Assembly: GCF_030296775.1 (NCBI RefSeq)
Contig: NZ_AP027742.1
Span: 806,001-870,000 of the forward strand
Direction: 5' to 3'
DNA from: Claveliimonas bilis
GTDB lineage: Bacteria > Bacillota > Clostridia > Lachnospirales > Lachnospiraceae
Length of the DNA: 64,000 nt
Shown piece by piece: positions 46,381 to 55,993 of this stretch. Below the pieces are notes generated by a model. That model did not search any database and was not told the origin of the DNA. It saw only the letters and a list, made by a program, of their open reading frames with translations. A program made the translations under genes and the position numbers. Every line of letters begins with the position of its first letter. Position 1 is the first letter of the stretch.

Positions 46381-48144
46381 ATGAAATACGAACGAATCTA
46401 TGAGGGAACGTTTCTGGAGCGGCCCAATCGGTTTATTGCATATATTGATATAGATGGGAAGAAAGAAACGGTTCATGTAAAGAATACAGGAAGGTGCGCC
46501 GAACTTCTTATACCCGGAACAAAAGTCTACGTACAGAAAGCAGAAAATCCGGAAAGAAAGACAAAGTGGGATCTGATCGCAGTTCTGAAAAAGGACCGCC
46601 TGATCAACATGGACTCCCAGGTGCCGAATGCCGCTGCAAAAGAGTGGATAGAAGGAGGGGGACTGTTTCGGGAACCGGCGCTGATACGCCGGGAATATAC
46701 TTACGGGAAGTCACGGATCGATCTGTATGTGGAGGCGGAAAACAAAAAAATCCTGATCGAGGTAAAGGGAGTGACGCTGGAAGAGGATGGTGTCGTCCGT
46801 TTTCCCGACGCGCCCAGCGACCGGGCAGTGAAGCATGTGGAAGAGCTGGCCGGGGCTGTGAAAGAAGGTTATGAGTGTTATGTGCTTTTTGTCGTGCAGA
46901 TGGAGGGCGTAAAGTTCTTTACTCCCAACCGGGATACCCATCCGGCTTTTTGCAAAGCGCTGAAGGAAGCGGAAAAGGCCGGAGTGAAGGTGATGGCGGT
47001 AGATTGCCATGTGGAAAAGGATAAAATAGAAGTCAAAGGACAGGTTCCGGTTATTCTGGAAGATCCCAGGCTGTATGAAATGAGAGATTCACTTATCTCC
47101 TGGTATCGGGAGAACAGAAGGAAGCTTCCGTGGAGAGAAGATCCAACCCCCTATCATGTATGGATCTCAGAGATTATGCTGCAGCAGACGAGGGTGGAGG
47201 CTGTAAAGCCTTATTACGCAAGATTCCTAAAAGCGCTTCCCACAGTGAAAGATCTGGCGGAAGCAGGAGAGGATACGCTCCTTAAGCTGTGGGAAGGACT
47301 TGGGTATTATAACCGCGTGAGGAATATGCAGAAGGCGGCGCAGCAGATCATGATGGATTTTGACGGGCAATTTCCGGATCACTATGAAGCAATACTTTCT
47401 TTGAAAGGAATCGGAAGCTATACAGCGGGAGCTATCAGTGCTTTTGCATACGGTCTTCCCAAGGCTGCAGTGGATGGGAATGTGCTGCGGGTCTTATCCA
47501 GGATCCTTGGAAGCAGAGAGGATATTATGAAGACTTCTGTCAAAAAACAGATGGAGGAGAAGCTGGAGAAGGTAATCCCGCCTAAGGAAGCCAGTGATTT
47601 TGGGCAGGGACTGATAGAACTTGGAGCCCTGATCTGTCTGCCAAACGGAGAACCGAAATGCCGGGAATGTCCCCTGCAGAAATGGTGCAGCGCATACAGG
47701 GAAGGACTGCAGAGCGAGATTCCGGTGCGCAGAAAACCAAAAGAGAGAAAGAAGGAGAAAAAGACGGTTTTCATTTTCCGGGACGGAGAGAAAGCGGCGA
47801 TCCGTAAAAGACCGAAAAAAGGGCTTCTGGCAGGCTTATATGAGCTTCCAAATGAAAAGGGGCACCTTTCCATGGAGGAAGCGGTTGCCTACAGTAAGAA
47901 GATCGGTCTTACACCTGTACGGGTAAAGGCACTTGGAGAGGCAAAACATATTTTCAGTCATGTGGAGTGGGAGATGACCGGATATTTTATCTGGGTGGAC
48001 GAACTGGAGAAGTCCTGCCGGGAACCTATGCTGTTTGTGAGGCCGGAGGAAGTGGAGAAGGAATATCCTATTCCGTCCGCTTTCGAGAAATATGTGGGCT
48101 ATCTTAATATCCGTCTGGGAAATGACAGATATTCGGAAGAATAA
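46381..48144 (+). CDS. mutY: SfsA-MutY fusion: SfsA-type nuclease domain joined to A/G-specific adenine glycosylase
   Basis: 587 aa in one uninterrupted frame. Residues about 1-230 match SfsA (FLERPNRFIAYI; YGKSRIDLYVE; ILIEVKGVT, a PD-(D/E)xK-like core). Residues about 238-587 match MutY: LPWREDPTPYHVWISEIMLQ, the helix-hairpin-helix LKGIGSYTAGAISAFA with catalytic Asp in AVDGNVLR, the 4Fe-4S loop (C-x6-C-x2-C-x5-C: CLPNGEPKCRECPLQKWC) and a C-terminal Nudix-like domain. MutY removes A opposite 8-oxoG. ATG 46381 follows AAAGGAG; the earlier in-frame ATG 46267 overlaps the terminator. Confidence 0.92.
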   Translation: MKYERIYEGTFLERPNRFIAYIDIDGKKETVHVKNTGRCAELLIPGTKVYVQKAENPERKTKWDLIAVLKKDRLINMDSQVPNAAAKEWIEGGGLFREPALIRREYTYGKSRIDLYVEAENKKILIEVKGVTLEEDGVVRFPDAPSDRAVKHVEELAGAVKEGYECYVLFVVQMEGVKFFTPNRDTHPAFCKALKEAEKAGVKVMAVDCHVEKDKIEVKGQVPVILEDPRLYEMRDSLISWYRENRRKLPWREDPTPYHVWISEIMLQQTRVEAVKPYYARFLKALPTVKDLAEAGEDTLLKLWEGLGYYNRVRNMQKAAQQIMMDFDGQFPDHYEAILSLKGIGSYTAGAISAFAYGLPKAAVDGNVLRVLSRILGSREDIMKTSVKKQMEEKLEKVIPPKEASDFGQGLIELGALICLPNGEPKCRECPLQKWCSAYREGLQSEIPVRRKPKERKKEKKTVFIFRDGEKAAIRKRPKKGLLAGLYELPNEKGHLSMEEAVAYSKKIGLTPVRVKALGEAKHIFSHVEWEMTGYFIWVDELEKSCREPMLFVRPEEVEKEYPIPSAFEKYVGYLNIRLGNDRYSEE

Positions 48145-48173
48145 AAAAGAGTTCCGCATTGGAACTCTTTTCC
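48145..48173. terminator. Bidirectional terminator between mutY and hemerythrin
   Basis: AAAAGAGTTCC / GGAACTCTTTT stem with A and T runs between convergent genes. Confidence 0.9.
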
Positions 48174-48211
48174 TTATTTTCTGTTTCTTTTGTCTCGGGC
48201 TTTACGGGCCT

Positions 48212-48634
48212 TTATAAACGTTCGTTGTTTTCACGCATGAATTTGTATTCGGCAACAGAGCGGTCAAAGCCTTCAATGTGCACATAAAGCCATTCAACTA
48301 CTTTTTCCTGTACTTTTGCAACAAAAGCAGGAGAAGGACCTTCCTCTTCAACTAACATGTCCTGAAGATCAGCGATTGTCTGTTTAAAGATTTCATGCTG
48401 CTCTTTATGTTTCAGGAAACCGGGATACTCAATTTCTCTCTGAAGCTGCTCTTCAGCAGAAAAATGAAAGTTTGTATACTCTTCCAGATAATCCAGAGTT
48501 CTTACCGCAACTGCTTTATCGTTGCTCTGCTCACAGCTTCTTAACACCTCGTTGATTTTTTCGATCAGTTCTTTGTGCTGGGAATCGATCAATTCATTTC
48601 CGGTTACCAGGTTATCACTAAATTCTGCATACAT
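48212..48634 (-). CDS. Bacteriohemerythrin
   Basis: 140-aa four-helix bundle with a di-iron site: His in DSQHKEL, HFSAEE (His and Glu), HKEQH (two His) and HIEGFD (His and Asp). Binds O2 or handles iron/NO stress in anaerobes; exact role here unknown. AAGGAGG precedes the start. Single gene. Confidence 0.93.
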   Translation of the reverse strand: MYAEFSDNLVTGNELIDSQHKELIEKINEVLRSCEQSNDKAVAVRTLDYLEEYTNFHFSAEEQLQREIEYPGFLKHKEQHEIFKQTIADLQDMLVEEEGPSPAFVAKVQEKVVEWLYVHIEGFDRSVAEYKFMRENNERL

Positions 48635-48699
48635 TGTATTTTTCCTCCTTGTATAAAAAGATAAAATTTATAGCAAAGGTTCCCCCTTGTATTTTATGA

Positions 48700-49356
48700 T
48701 CAAATGGGCTGATGTGAAAGTTTGGGCGCTTTTCTGCGTGCAGGCACATACACAAAAGGATAAATGATCCCAGCCATTACCATTGCGGCAAAGACATCCG
48801 TTACGGAATGTTGCTTTAAAAACATTGTTGAAAGAATGATGAGTGTGCCAAAAATGTAAATAAAACCTTTCAGGCGTTTGCGGTTTTTCATTCCTTCGTC
48901 GTGGGCAACAGCAAAAATAACGGACAAAGTATTGAACACATGAATACTGGGCAGAACATTTGTCGGTGTATCCGCTGCATATACAAGGCGTACCAGATCC
49001 GTAAAAATATTGTCCCGCGTCAAGGTATCAGGTCTTAGATCAAGTCCATTGGGAAAGACGGTGCATACAATAAGAAAAATTGTCATTCCCGTAAACATGA
49101 AAGCGCACAGGCGATAAAAGCCCTTTTTATTTGTAAAGAAAAAGTATCCTACTATTACTGCGATAAAGACAAACCAAAGCAGATAGGGTACAATGAAATA
49201 TTCAATAAACGGAATATAGTCATCCAGCGGAGAATGGATCAGGTAATAATCTTTTGATACGTGATTTTCCAGATAGAGAAACCATGGCATGTAGATCAGC
49301 CCGTACAAAAAGACCCATGCGTGGCTGTATTTCTTCAGAAAGCCGGTGATTTTCAT
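48700..49356 (-). CDS. PAP2-family membrane phosphatase
   Basis: 218 aa, about six helices. Motifs near the active site: PSIHVFNT and KQHSVTDVFAA match the second and third phosphatase motifs; the first motif is weak (KKGFYRL). Substrate probably a lipid phosphate. ATG 49356 is nine bases after AAGGGA. Confidence 0.85.
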   Translation of the reverse strand: MKITGFLKKYSHAWVFLYGLIYMPWFLYLENHVSKDYYLIHSPLDDYIPFIEYFIVPYLLWFVFIAVIVGYFFFTNKKGFYRLCAFMFTGMTIFLIVCTVFPNGLDLRPDTLTRDNIFTDLVRLVYAADTPTNVLPSIHVFNTLSVIFAVAHDEGMKNRKRLKGFIYIFGTLIILSTMFLKQHSVTDVFAAMVMAGIIYPFVYVPARRKAPKLSHQPI

Positions 49357-49479
49357 TATAATACTTCCCTTCAGCAATATTATTACAGTTTTTTATTACA
49401 GTTTGCATAGAAATTATATTTTTAATTCACTGGAATTATAACACGAAAAAGTTTAATCAACAAGGCGGTTCACCGTTTC

Positions 49480-50340
49480 TTAATAAAATTCCGCTTCTTT
49501 TTCGAAAATCTGCATATCATAGTGAAGAGAGCCCAGTGTGCGGGCTTTTTCTGTGCGCAAAGTCCATACGGCAACCGGAGTCTGAAAGACCCGGCGGCAG
49601 ATCCATACACTGATCTCCGGCAGATCTTTCAGCTTATAAGAAATAAAGTCCGGCCTTCCCAGAAAATTAAAAAGAAGATGTTTTGCCATGAACTTGAGAA
49701 TATAGGGTTCCCTTGTGGGACTGGCAGTCAGGTTGGAGGAAAGCTGGCCGCGCAGTATGTGAGGGGCGTGAAGGCGAAACCAGTGAAGTCCCATTGTATT
49801 GAAAGACTGGATCAGAAAAGGGCCGTTGTAAGTTTTCAGGATTTCATAAGTCTTTTCGCAGATCCGGACAGAACGTCCGGGTATCTTCAGTTCAATGAGA
49901 AGAGGCACCCTCCCGTCAATGAAGGAGAGAACCTCAGATAACAGAGGGATCTTCTCGGATGTATGCAGCAGAAAAAACTGCTGCAGTTCACTGTATGTAT
50001 AGGACTCGATCCGGCCTGTAACACCACAGAGCCGGTCCAGCGTATCGTCATGGAAAACAGCGACCTGACCGTCCTTTGTCAGGTGGACATCAAGCTCAAT
50101 TCCATAGTGGAGGCGGGCAGCAGCCTTGAAGGCAGCAATAGAATTTTCAGGAATGAGATGACTGGAAGAATGATATCCCCGATGGGCAAATTTTATATTC
50201 TGGTATTGTTCCATTTCTTTTTTCCTGGAAGTTCTTGGAAGTATGGAAAAAAGATAGAGTCCGATCGCAAGGCATGCGATCAGGATAACGACAGCAGCTG
50301 CAAACAAAGGCTTTGGAACAAATACAATAAATGATGGCAT
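49480..50340 (-). CDS. Membrane-anchored glycerophosphodiester phosphodiesterase
   Basis: 286 aa. N-terminal helix (about residues 8-28) anchors a GDPD TIM barrel: FAHRGYHSSS and ENSIAAF, ELDVHLTKDGQVAVFHDDTL, and ELK at the second metal site. Releases glycerol phosphate from phosphodiesters. Start ATG 50340 at good spacing from GGAAAGGA. Followed on the same strand by PAP2; preceded by a lipid kinase, suggesting phospholipid turnover. Confidence 0.9.
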   Translation of the reverse strand: MPSFIVFVPKPLFAAAVVILIACLAIGLYLFSILPRTSRKKEMEQYQNIKFAHRGYHSSSHLIPENSIAAFKAAARLHYGIELDVHLTKDGQVAVFHDDTLDRLCGVTGRIESYTYSELQQFFLLHTSEKIPLLSEVLSFIDGRVPLLIELKIPGRSVRICEKTYEILKTYNGPFLIQSFNTMGLHWFRLHAPHILRGQLSSNLTASPTREPYILKFMAKHLLFNFLGRPDFISYKLKDLPEISVWICRRVFQTPVAVWTLRTEKARTLGSLHYDMQIFEKEAEFY

Positions 50341-50357
50341 AAATTTCACATCCTTTC

Positions 50358-51275
50358 CTATCCGGTAATGACACGGAGTTTTTCCGGTTCAAGGCAGGCG
50401 CGGATCGAGTGCTGTAAAAAGACAGGTTCTCCGTCGGTATGGACCGGGAGAGCAATATCGCCTTCAATCTGCACCTCTTTGCATGTATAAGTATAAACTC
50501 CGTGGAAGCGGGTATGCCATCCTTTGAAGGCAAAGGGCAGCAAAAGAAGCGCTTTGATTCTGGAAATGCCGGAGATTACCATGACATTTAAAAGACCGTC
50601 ACAGGGATCCGCCTCCGGACAGAAACGAAAACCGCCTCCCTCATAGGGGTGGTTCATTGCAACGGTAAAGAAAACCTTTGAAAAGGAAAGGGTTTTTTTG
50701 CCGTCCAGCGTTACCTGCATAGATGCCGGGCGCAGGTGGATCAGCCGGTGAAAGGCGATGGCAGCATAAGTCAGTTTGCCAAGACCGAGCCGGTTGAGTA
50801 TGACTTTCATCCGGGAGATAACAGCCTGATGGCAGATGGCGGCGTCAAACCCCAGTCCGGCGCTTACTGCAAAGCGTTTTGTTCTGTTTTTATAAAAGAG
50901 AAGCCCTACGTTCATGTAGGAATAGGAGGCGGGAGAGAGGATTGCTGCAAGGGCTTTTTGTGGATCACGGGGAAGCGCGAAAGCGCGGGCAAAATCATTG
51001 CTTGAGCCGATGGGAATATACCCCACAGTGACGAGGGAGAGATTTTTTATTCCTCCGATCACCTCATTGATAGTTCCGTCTCCTCCAAGAACAATGATGG
51101 TGTGTTCCTGACCGTCAGAAGTCAGCTTTCGGGTCATGGCAGTAGCGTGGCGCTGATATTTTGTAAAAAACGCCCGGTATGGAACGGAAGATTCTTTCAG
51201 TTTTGGTTCCAACTGTTCCCATACCCTGCCGCCAAGTCCGGAACGGGCGTTGGGATTTATGATAAATGTATACAT
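50358..51275 (-). CDS. Diacylglycerol/lipid kinase family protein (YegS-like)
   Basis: 305 aa. N-terminal IINPNARSGLG and the nucleotide motif VLGGDGTINEVIGG are the DAGK-catalytic signatures; PIGSSNDFARA follows. Likely phosphorylates diacylglycerol or a related lipid. Nine bases-or-so before the GDPD gene, same strand. Confidence 0.93.
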   Translation of the reverse strand: MYTFIINPNARSGLGGRVWEQLEPKLKESSVPYRAFFTKYQRHATAMTRKLTSDGQEHTIIVLGGDGTINEVIGGIKNLSLVTVGYIPIGSSNDFARAFALPRDPQKALAAILSPASYSYMNVGLLFYKNRTKRFAVSAGLGFDAAICHQAVISRMKVILNRLGLGKLTYAAIAFHRLIHLRPASMQVTLDGKKTLSFSKVFFTVAMNHPYEGGGFRFCPEADPCDGLLNVMVISGISRIKALLLLPFAFKGWHTRFHGVYTYTCKEVQIEGDIALPVHTDGEPVFLQHSIRACLEPEKLRVITG

Positions 51276-51459
51276 AGATGTTCTCCCTTCAGATAATATA
51301 AAATTATACCGCGGATGTGCCTGTGAGACAACAAGAGAGATTGCTATTTTAATGACAAGATGTTATATTTAAGGAAGATTCAGATAAAAGACAACTCCTT
51401 ACACTGCAGAAGGCAGGCAGCGAATGAGAGCGGGTCTTTGATTAAGGAGGAAGAATAGA

Positions 51460-52257
51460 ATGATGAAACTGGGATTTATTGGAACAGGAAATATGGCGAC
51501 TGCCATGATGGGAGGTATCCTTGCAAATGGTCTTGCAAAGGCGGATGAGGTGATCGGGGCTGATCCGTCTGAAGCAGGCAGAAACAGAGTTCAGGAGAAG
51601 TACGGTATCCATGTGACAGATGACAATAAAACGGCGGCAGGACAGGCTGATATTCTTGTCCTTTCTGTAAAACCACAGTTTTATGCAGATGTGATCGAGG
51701 GGATCAAAGATGTGATCACAGACAGACATCTCATCATTACCATTGCTCCCGGAAAAACCCTTGCCTGGGTAGAGGAACAGTTTGGAAAGCCGGTAAAGAT
51801 CATACGTACAATGCCAAATACTCCCGCAATGGTTGGAGAGGGAATGACAGCAGTATGCAAAAATAAATATGTAACAGAAGAAGAAATGGAAGAGGCATTG
51901 AAAATTCTCGGAAGCTTTGGAAAAGCAGAAGTGATCCCGGAGTGTCTGATGGATGCAGTGGTCTCTGTAAGCGGAAGTTCACCGGCTTATGTGTTTGTTT
52001 TGATCGAGGCAATGGCGGATGCGGCGGTATCCGGAGGAATGCCAAGAGCACAGGCTTATAAATTTGCGGCCCAGGCGGTAATGGGAAGCGCAAAAATGGT
52101 TCTGGAAACAGGAAAACATCCGGCGGAGCTGAAGGATATGGTGTGTTCGCCGGCAGGTACAACCATCGAAGCAGTGCGGGTGCTGGAGGAGAGAGGATTT
52201 CGCAGTGCAGTGATAGAAGCAATGAAAATATGTGAAGAAATTTCGAAAAGTCTGTAA
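51460..52257 (+). CDS. proC: Pyrroline-5-carboxylate reductase
   Basis: Makes L-proline from pyrroline-5-carboxylate with NAD(P)H. 265 aa. N-terminal Rossmann GFIGTGNMA; SGSSPAYVF and the C-terminal VCSPAGTTIEAVRVLE signature. AAGGAGGA precedes the ATG. With prd genes in the same window the cell can both make and reduce proline. Confidence 0.95.
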   Translation: MMKLGFIGTGNMATAMMGGILANGLAKADEVIGADPSEAGRNRVQEKYGIHVTDDNKTAAGQADILVLSVKPQFYADVIEGIKDVITDRHLIITIAPGKTLAWVEEQFGKPVKIIRTMPNTPAMVGEGMTAVCKNKYVTEEEMEEALKILGSFGKAEVIPECLMDAVVSVSGSSPAYVFVLIEAMADAAVSGGMPRAQAYKFAAQAVMGSAKMVLETGKHPAELKDMVCSPAGTTIEAVRVLEERGFRSAVIEAMKICEEISKSL

Positions 52258-52291
52258 CCCGTATATCAAATAAAGGAGATTAAAAGACAGA

Positions 52292-53227
52292 ATGGAAAAA
52301 AGACAACTGAAGCCGTGGATGGCGGTCATATTTGTACCTGTATTTTGGATAGATATTTTTATCTTGAGCGGATGGTTTGGCCGCTGGTTCGGCGTGTGGG
52401 GGGCACTGATCGGAGAGCTTCTGCTGATCGTTCTTGCAGTGGGAATTGCCGTAGTATTCGGGGCAGATCTTAGGCGGGTCTTCCCTCTGAAGAGGCCGGA
52501 AGCAGCCAAGACGGGAGGCACTATTGTGCTCTGGTTCGGGACGTTCCTGGCAGCTATGGGTATTGTGGGTGTCCTCAGCTATTTCTTTCCACAGCAGATG
52601 ATGGGAGCAGGAGAGGATTTGGGAAGCGTAGTGATGACGCTTCCGGCCTGGTTTTCCCTTTTCCTTGTTGCTCTGACCCCTGCTGTGTGCGAGGAGGTGG
52701 CGTTCCGCGGAGCTTTTCTTGGATGCTTTCGGGGCATAAGAAATAAATGGATCGGTATTCTGCTTGTCTCGGTGGTATTCGGATTGTTCCACGGAAGTGT
52801 CTGGAGAGCCATCCCTACAGCGCTTCTTGGAATTGCAATGGGATATCTTCTGACAGAGACAGATAATATGTTCTATAATATGCTGTTTCATCTTATCAAT
52901 AATGCAGTGCCTATTTTTCTGCTGCTGTTTCTTTCTATGATGCCGTCAGCCGCTGTGGATCAGAGACAGATGGCAGAAGTACAGCAGCAGATGGCAGGGG
53001 GTGTTTCTTTGATGGTAATGGCAGTCTATCTGATGTATTCATCCGGCGCGCCGCTTTTGATCTATATAGGGAATTATCTGATTCACAGAGGACAGCCGGG
53101 GTATACAAAAGGCATATTCCCCAAAGAAAAGAGATGGCAGCTGATTCTTCTGATCATTATCAGTCTTTACCTCCTTCTTATGGGGATACTGCTGATGTTT
53201 CTTTCAACAATTGTTGCTCTGGCGTAG
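52292..53227 (+). CDS. CPBP-family intramembrane metalloprotease
   Basis: 311 aa with about eight helices. Type II CAAX-protease-like motifs: EEVAFRG (about residue 132), FGLFHGS and a later NMLFHLINN. Substrate unknown. AAAGGAG precedes the ATG; 34 bases after proC. Confidence 0.9.
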   Translation: MEKRQLKPWMAVIFVPVFWIDIFILSGWFGRWFGVWGALIGELLLIVLAVGIAVVFGADLRRVFPLKRPEAAKTGGTIVLWFGTFLAAMGIVGVLSYFFPQQMMGAGEDLGSVVMTLPAWFSLFLVALTPAVCEEVAFRGAFLGCFRGIRNKWIGILLVSVVFGLFHGSVWRAIPTALLGIAMGYLLTETDNMFYNMLFHLINNAVPIFLLLFLSMMPSAAVDQRQMAEVQQQMAGGVSLMVMAVYLMYSSGAPLLIYIGNYLIHRGQPGYTKGIFPKEKRWQLILLIIISLYLLLMGILLMFLSTIVALA

Positions 53228-53236
53228 CGCGTTTGG

Positions 53237-54451
53237 TCACAGTGAAAATGGCTGCAGACAGCGGGGAAGGATTCCGTTCATATGTGCAATAGCCGTGCCG
53301 TAATTGGTGATAGGGATGCCGGCGTCTTCCGCGCAGGAGAGCCTGTATTTCATTTCTCTTTCGTTGAGGGTGCATCCGCCGCAGTGGACGATCATGGAAA
53401 AGCCGCTTAAATCAGCGGGAAATTCTGTGCCGCTTGTGAAGGAGAACGTAAGGTCCTTGCATCCGGTGTGCTTCCGAATGAGATTCGGAAGCTTGACTGT
53501 TCCGATATCCTCGCATTGTCTGTGATGGGTACAGCCTTCTGAGATTAAAATGGTATCATCCTCCTTTAAGGAGTCCAAAGCTCTGGCACCGTCTGCCAGA
53601 GTTTTTAAATTTCCTTTGTATCTGGCAAATAAAATAGAAAAAGAGGTGAGAGGAATCTCTTCTGGAACAATTTCGGCGACGTAGGGAAATACCTGGCTGT
53701 CTGTAATGACAAGATCGGGAGTCCTTCCAATAGAAGAAAGTGCGGCAGCAAGTTCTGTTTCACGGACAGTCAGGGCATAAGCGCCGGAATCAAGAATATC
53801 GCGGATGGTCTGCTGCTGCGGCAGGATGAGGCGTCCCTTTGGCGCTGCTTTGTCAATGGGGATGACAAGTATCACCAGACTGGAGGGATGGATCAGATCT
53901 CCTACAATGCGTCTTCCTTTGTCTTCCACAGGAAGGCTGGCGGCAAGCATTTCCTTCAATTCAAAGATCCCCTGCCCATTTCTGGCGCTGATACGGATAG
54001 TATGGATGCTGTCCGGCAAAGAATCTGTCAGAGGGACAGGAGAGTCGAACGAGGAGAGCAGATCACATTTATTTATGGCAAGAATACAGGGAATCTGCTT
54101 CTTTTGTATCTTTTCCAGAATTTTTCCGTCTTCCGGCGTGATACCTTCCAGTGCGTCAATGACAAGGACGGCAATGTCGCAGCGGTTCAGAGCCTGGTGG
54201 GCCTTTTGGATGCGCATAAGGCCAAGCTCTCCGCTGTCATCAAGTCCGGGGGTGTCAATGAGGACGACCGGACCCAGGGGGAGAAGTTCCATGGCTTTCA
54301 TGACAGGATCTGTGGTAGTGCCTTTGATATCGGAAACAATGGCAAGATTTTGGGAAGTTACAGCGTTGATAAGGCTGGATTTTCCGGCGTTGCGCTTTCC
54401 GAAAATGCCGATATGAACGCGCTCGGAGCTGGGGGTGTTGTTTAAGCTCAT
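53237..54451 (-). CDS. hydF: HydF, [FeFe]-hydrogenase maturation GTPase
   Basis: Scaffold that receives the di-iron subcluster and delivers it to hydrogenase. 404 aa. GTPase domain with GKRNAGKSSL, DTPGLDDSGE and NKCD. C-terminal cluster-binding residues CTHHRQ ... HCGGC. Third gene of the minus-strand hydE-hydG-hydF set; 78 bases separate it from hydG, with a GCCGG/CCGGC hairpin. Confidence 0.95.
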   Translation of the reverse strand: MSLNNTPSSERVHIGIFGKRNAGKSSLINAVTSQNLAIVSDIKGTTTDPVMKAMELLPLGPVVLIDTPGLDDSGELGLMRIQKAHQALNRCDIAVLVIDALEGITPEDGKILEKIQKKQIPCILAINKCDLLSSFDSPVPLTDSLPDSIHTIRISARNGQGIFELKEMLAASLPVEDKGRRIVGDLIHPSSLVILVIPIDKAAPKGRLILPQQQTIRDILDSGAYALTVRETELAAALSSIGRTPDLVITDSQVFPYVAEIVPEEIPLTSFSILFARYKGNLKTLADGARALDSLKEDDTILISEGCTHHRQCEDIGTVKLPNLIRKHTGCKDLTFSFTSGTEFPADLSGFSMIVHCGGCTLNEREMKYRLSCAEDAGIPITNYGTAIAHMNGILPRCLQPFSL

Positions 54452-54529
54452 AAAAGTCTCCTTTCGTTAGAGCGGCCGGAGCTTTGTGCAGGCCCCGGCC
54501 CGGATTCAAAAAGGTGTTTCTGATTTTTA

Positions 54530-55951
54530 TTAAAAACGGAAATCACGGCGGTTGTTTTCACGGATCAGGCGGAGATTTTCTTCCACAACAGCCCGTGCCT
54601 TAAGATTCGGTACGTTGAGAATTTCCCGATCGATCAGTTTATCGCCGATGGCTTTTGTTTCAGGGGACGCATAATCCATCAGATATTCTTCCAGAGTCAT
54701 CAGCGCATTTGGATGGCAGCAGTTTTGGATCTGCCCGCTTTTGCAAAGAGACATGAAACGGTCTCCTGTCCGTCCCTCCCGATAACAGGCAGTGCAGAAG
54801 CTGGGAATGTAATCCATTTCCATCAGCCAGCGGACAACTTCATCCAGTGTGCGGGTATCGCTGACATCGAACTGCTCTGAGCGTTCATCTTCCGGCTCCG
54901 GTTCACAGTATCCGCCTACGCTGGTACGGGAACCGCCGCTGATCTGTGAGATGCCAAGATGAAGGACTCTCTCCCGGCACTTCTGGTTTTCGCGGGTGGA
55001 GATGATCATACCGGTGTAGGGAACCGCGATTCGGATACAGGCTACAATCTTGGCGAAGGTATCGTCATCAATCCCGTTATCAAAGGCATCAGCGTCGATA
55101 TCGTCTGCATGACGAAGGCGTGGGACGCTGATCGTATGAGGACCGACACCGAAAGCAGCTTCCAGATGTTCCGCATGCATAAGAAGTCCTGTAAATTCAT
55201 AACGGTATTTGTCCAATCCAAAAAGAACGCCGATTCCCACATCGTCGATGCCGCCCTCCATGGCTCTGTCCATTGCGGTAGTGTGGTAATCGTAGTCATG
55301 TTTCGGACCGGTAGGGTGGAGCTCCAGATAACTTTTTTTATGGTAAGTTTCCTGGAACAGGATATAAGTGCCGATGCCGGCTTCCTTCAGAAGGCGGTAA
55401 TTATCTACCGTTGTAGCGGCAATGTTGATATTGACGCGCCGGATGGCCCCGTTCTTATGCTTGATGCTGTAAATGGTATTAATACTGTCCAGATAATAAT
55501 CCATGGTATTGTGCACCGGATCCTCGCCTGCTTCCAGAGCCAGACGTTTGTGCCCCATATCCTGCAGCGCAATGACTTCCCGCCGGATTTCTTCCTGGGT
55601 CAGTTTTTTCCTTGCAATATGTTTATTCTTCATATGATAAGGGCAGTAGGTACATCCGTTAATGCAGTAGTTGGATAAGTACAAGGGGGCAAACATAACA
55701 ATACGGTTGCCGTAAAAATCTTTTTTGATCTGTTCGGCCAGCTTGTAAATTTCCTGATTTTTTTCTTCAATATCGCAGTCCAGAAGAACCGCTGCCTCGC
55801 GGTGGGACAGTCCTTTACGCTTTTTGGCCTTTTCGATAATGGAATCGATCAGTGCCTCATTGTGCTTGTTTTCTTCAGCGTAGGCAAGCGTGGTGAGGAT
55901 TTCCTCGTGGTTGATAAAATCATCTGGACATTTTGAGTTTACGTCATACAT
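54530..55951 (-). CDS. hydG: HydG, [FeFe]-hydrogenase maturase (tyrosine lyase, radical SAM)
   Basis: Cleaves tyrosine to supply CO and cyanide ligands for the H cluster. 473 aa. Radical SAM motif CINGCTYC (C-x3-C-x2-C) and a C-terminal second cluster site with CTACYREGRTG ... CKSGQIQNCC. ATG 55951 follows GGAGGAAAG; the longer frame to 55990 includes that site. 42 bases after hydE. Confidence 0.96.
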   Translation of the reverse strand: MYDVNSKCPDDFINHEEILTTLAYAEENKHNEALIDSIIEKAKKRKGLSHREAAVLLDCDIEEKNQEIYKLAEQIKKDFYGNRIVMFAPLYLSNYCINGCTYCPYHMKNKHIARKKLTQEEIRREVIALQDMGHKRLALEAGEDPVHNTMDYYLDSINTIYSIKHKNGAIRRVNINIAATTVDNYRLLKEAGIGTYILFQETYHKKSYLELHPTGPKHDYDYHTTAMDRAMEGGIDDVGIGVLFGLDKYRYEFTGLLMHAEHLEAAFGVGPHTISVPRLRHADDIDADAFDNGIDDDTFAKIVACIRIAVPYTGMIISTRENQKCRERVLHLGISQISGGSRTSVGGYCEPEPEDERSEQFDVSDTRTLDEVVRWLMEMDYIPSFCTACYREGRTGDRFMSLCKSGQIQNCCHPNALMTLEEYLMDYASPETKAIGDKLIDREILNVPNLKARAVVEENLRLIRENNRRDFRF

Positions 55952-55993
55952 TTTTCTTTCCTCCGTTATCGCAAGTTTTATACACCGCATTGA

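Noticed and set aside
53805-54416. 203-aa plus-strand frame opposite hydF
   Set aside because: Antisense shadow of HydF; Arg/Ser/Pro-rich composition typical of reverse-strand reading.
54959-55678. 239-aa plus-strand frame opposite hydG
   Set aside because: Antisense to a strongly conserved HydG; no ribosome site or family pattern.
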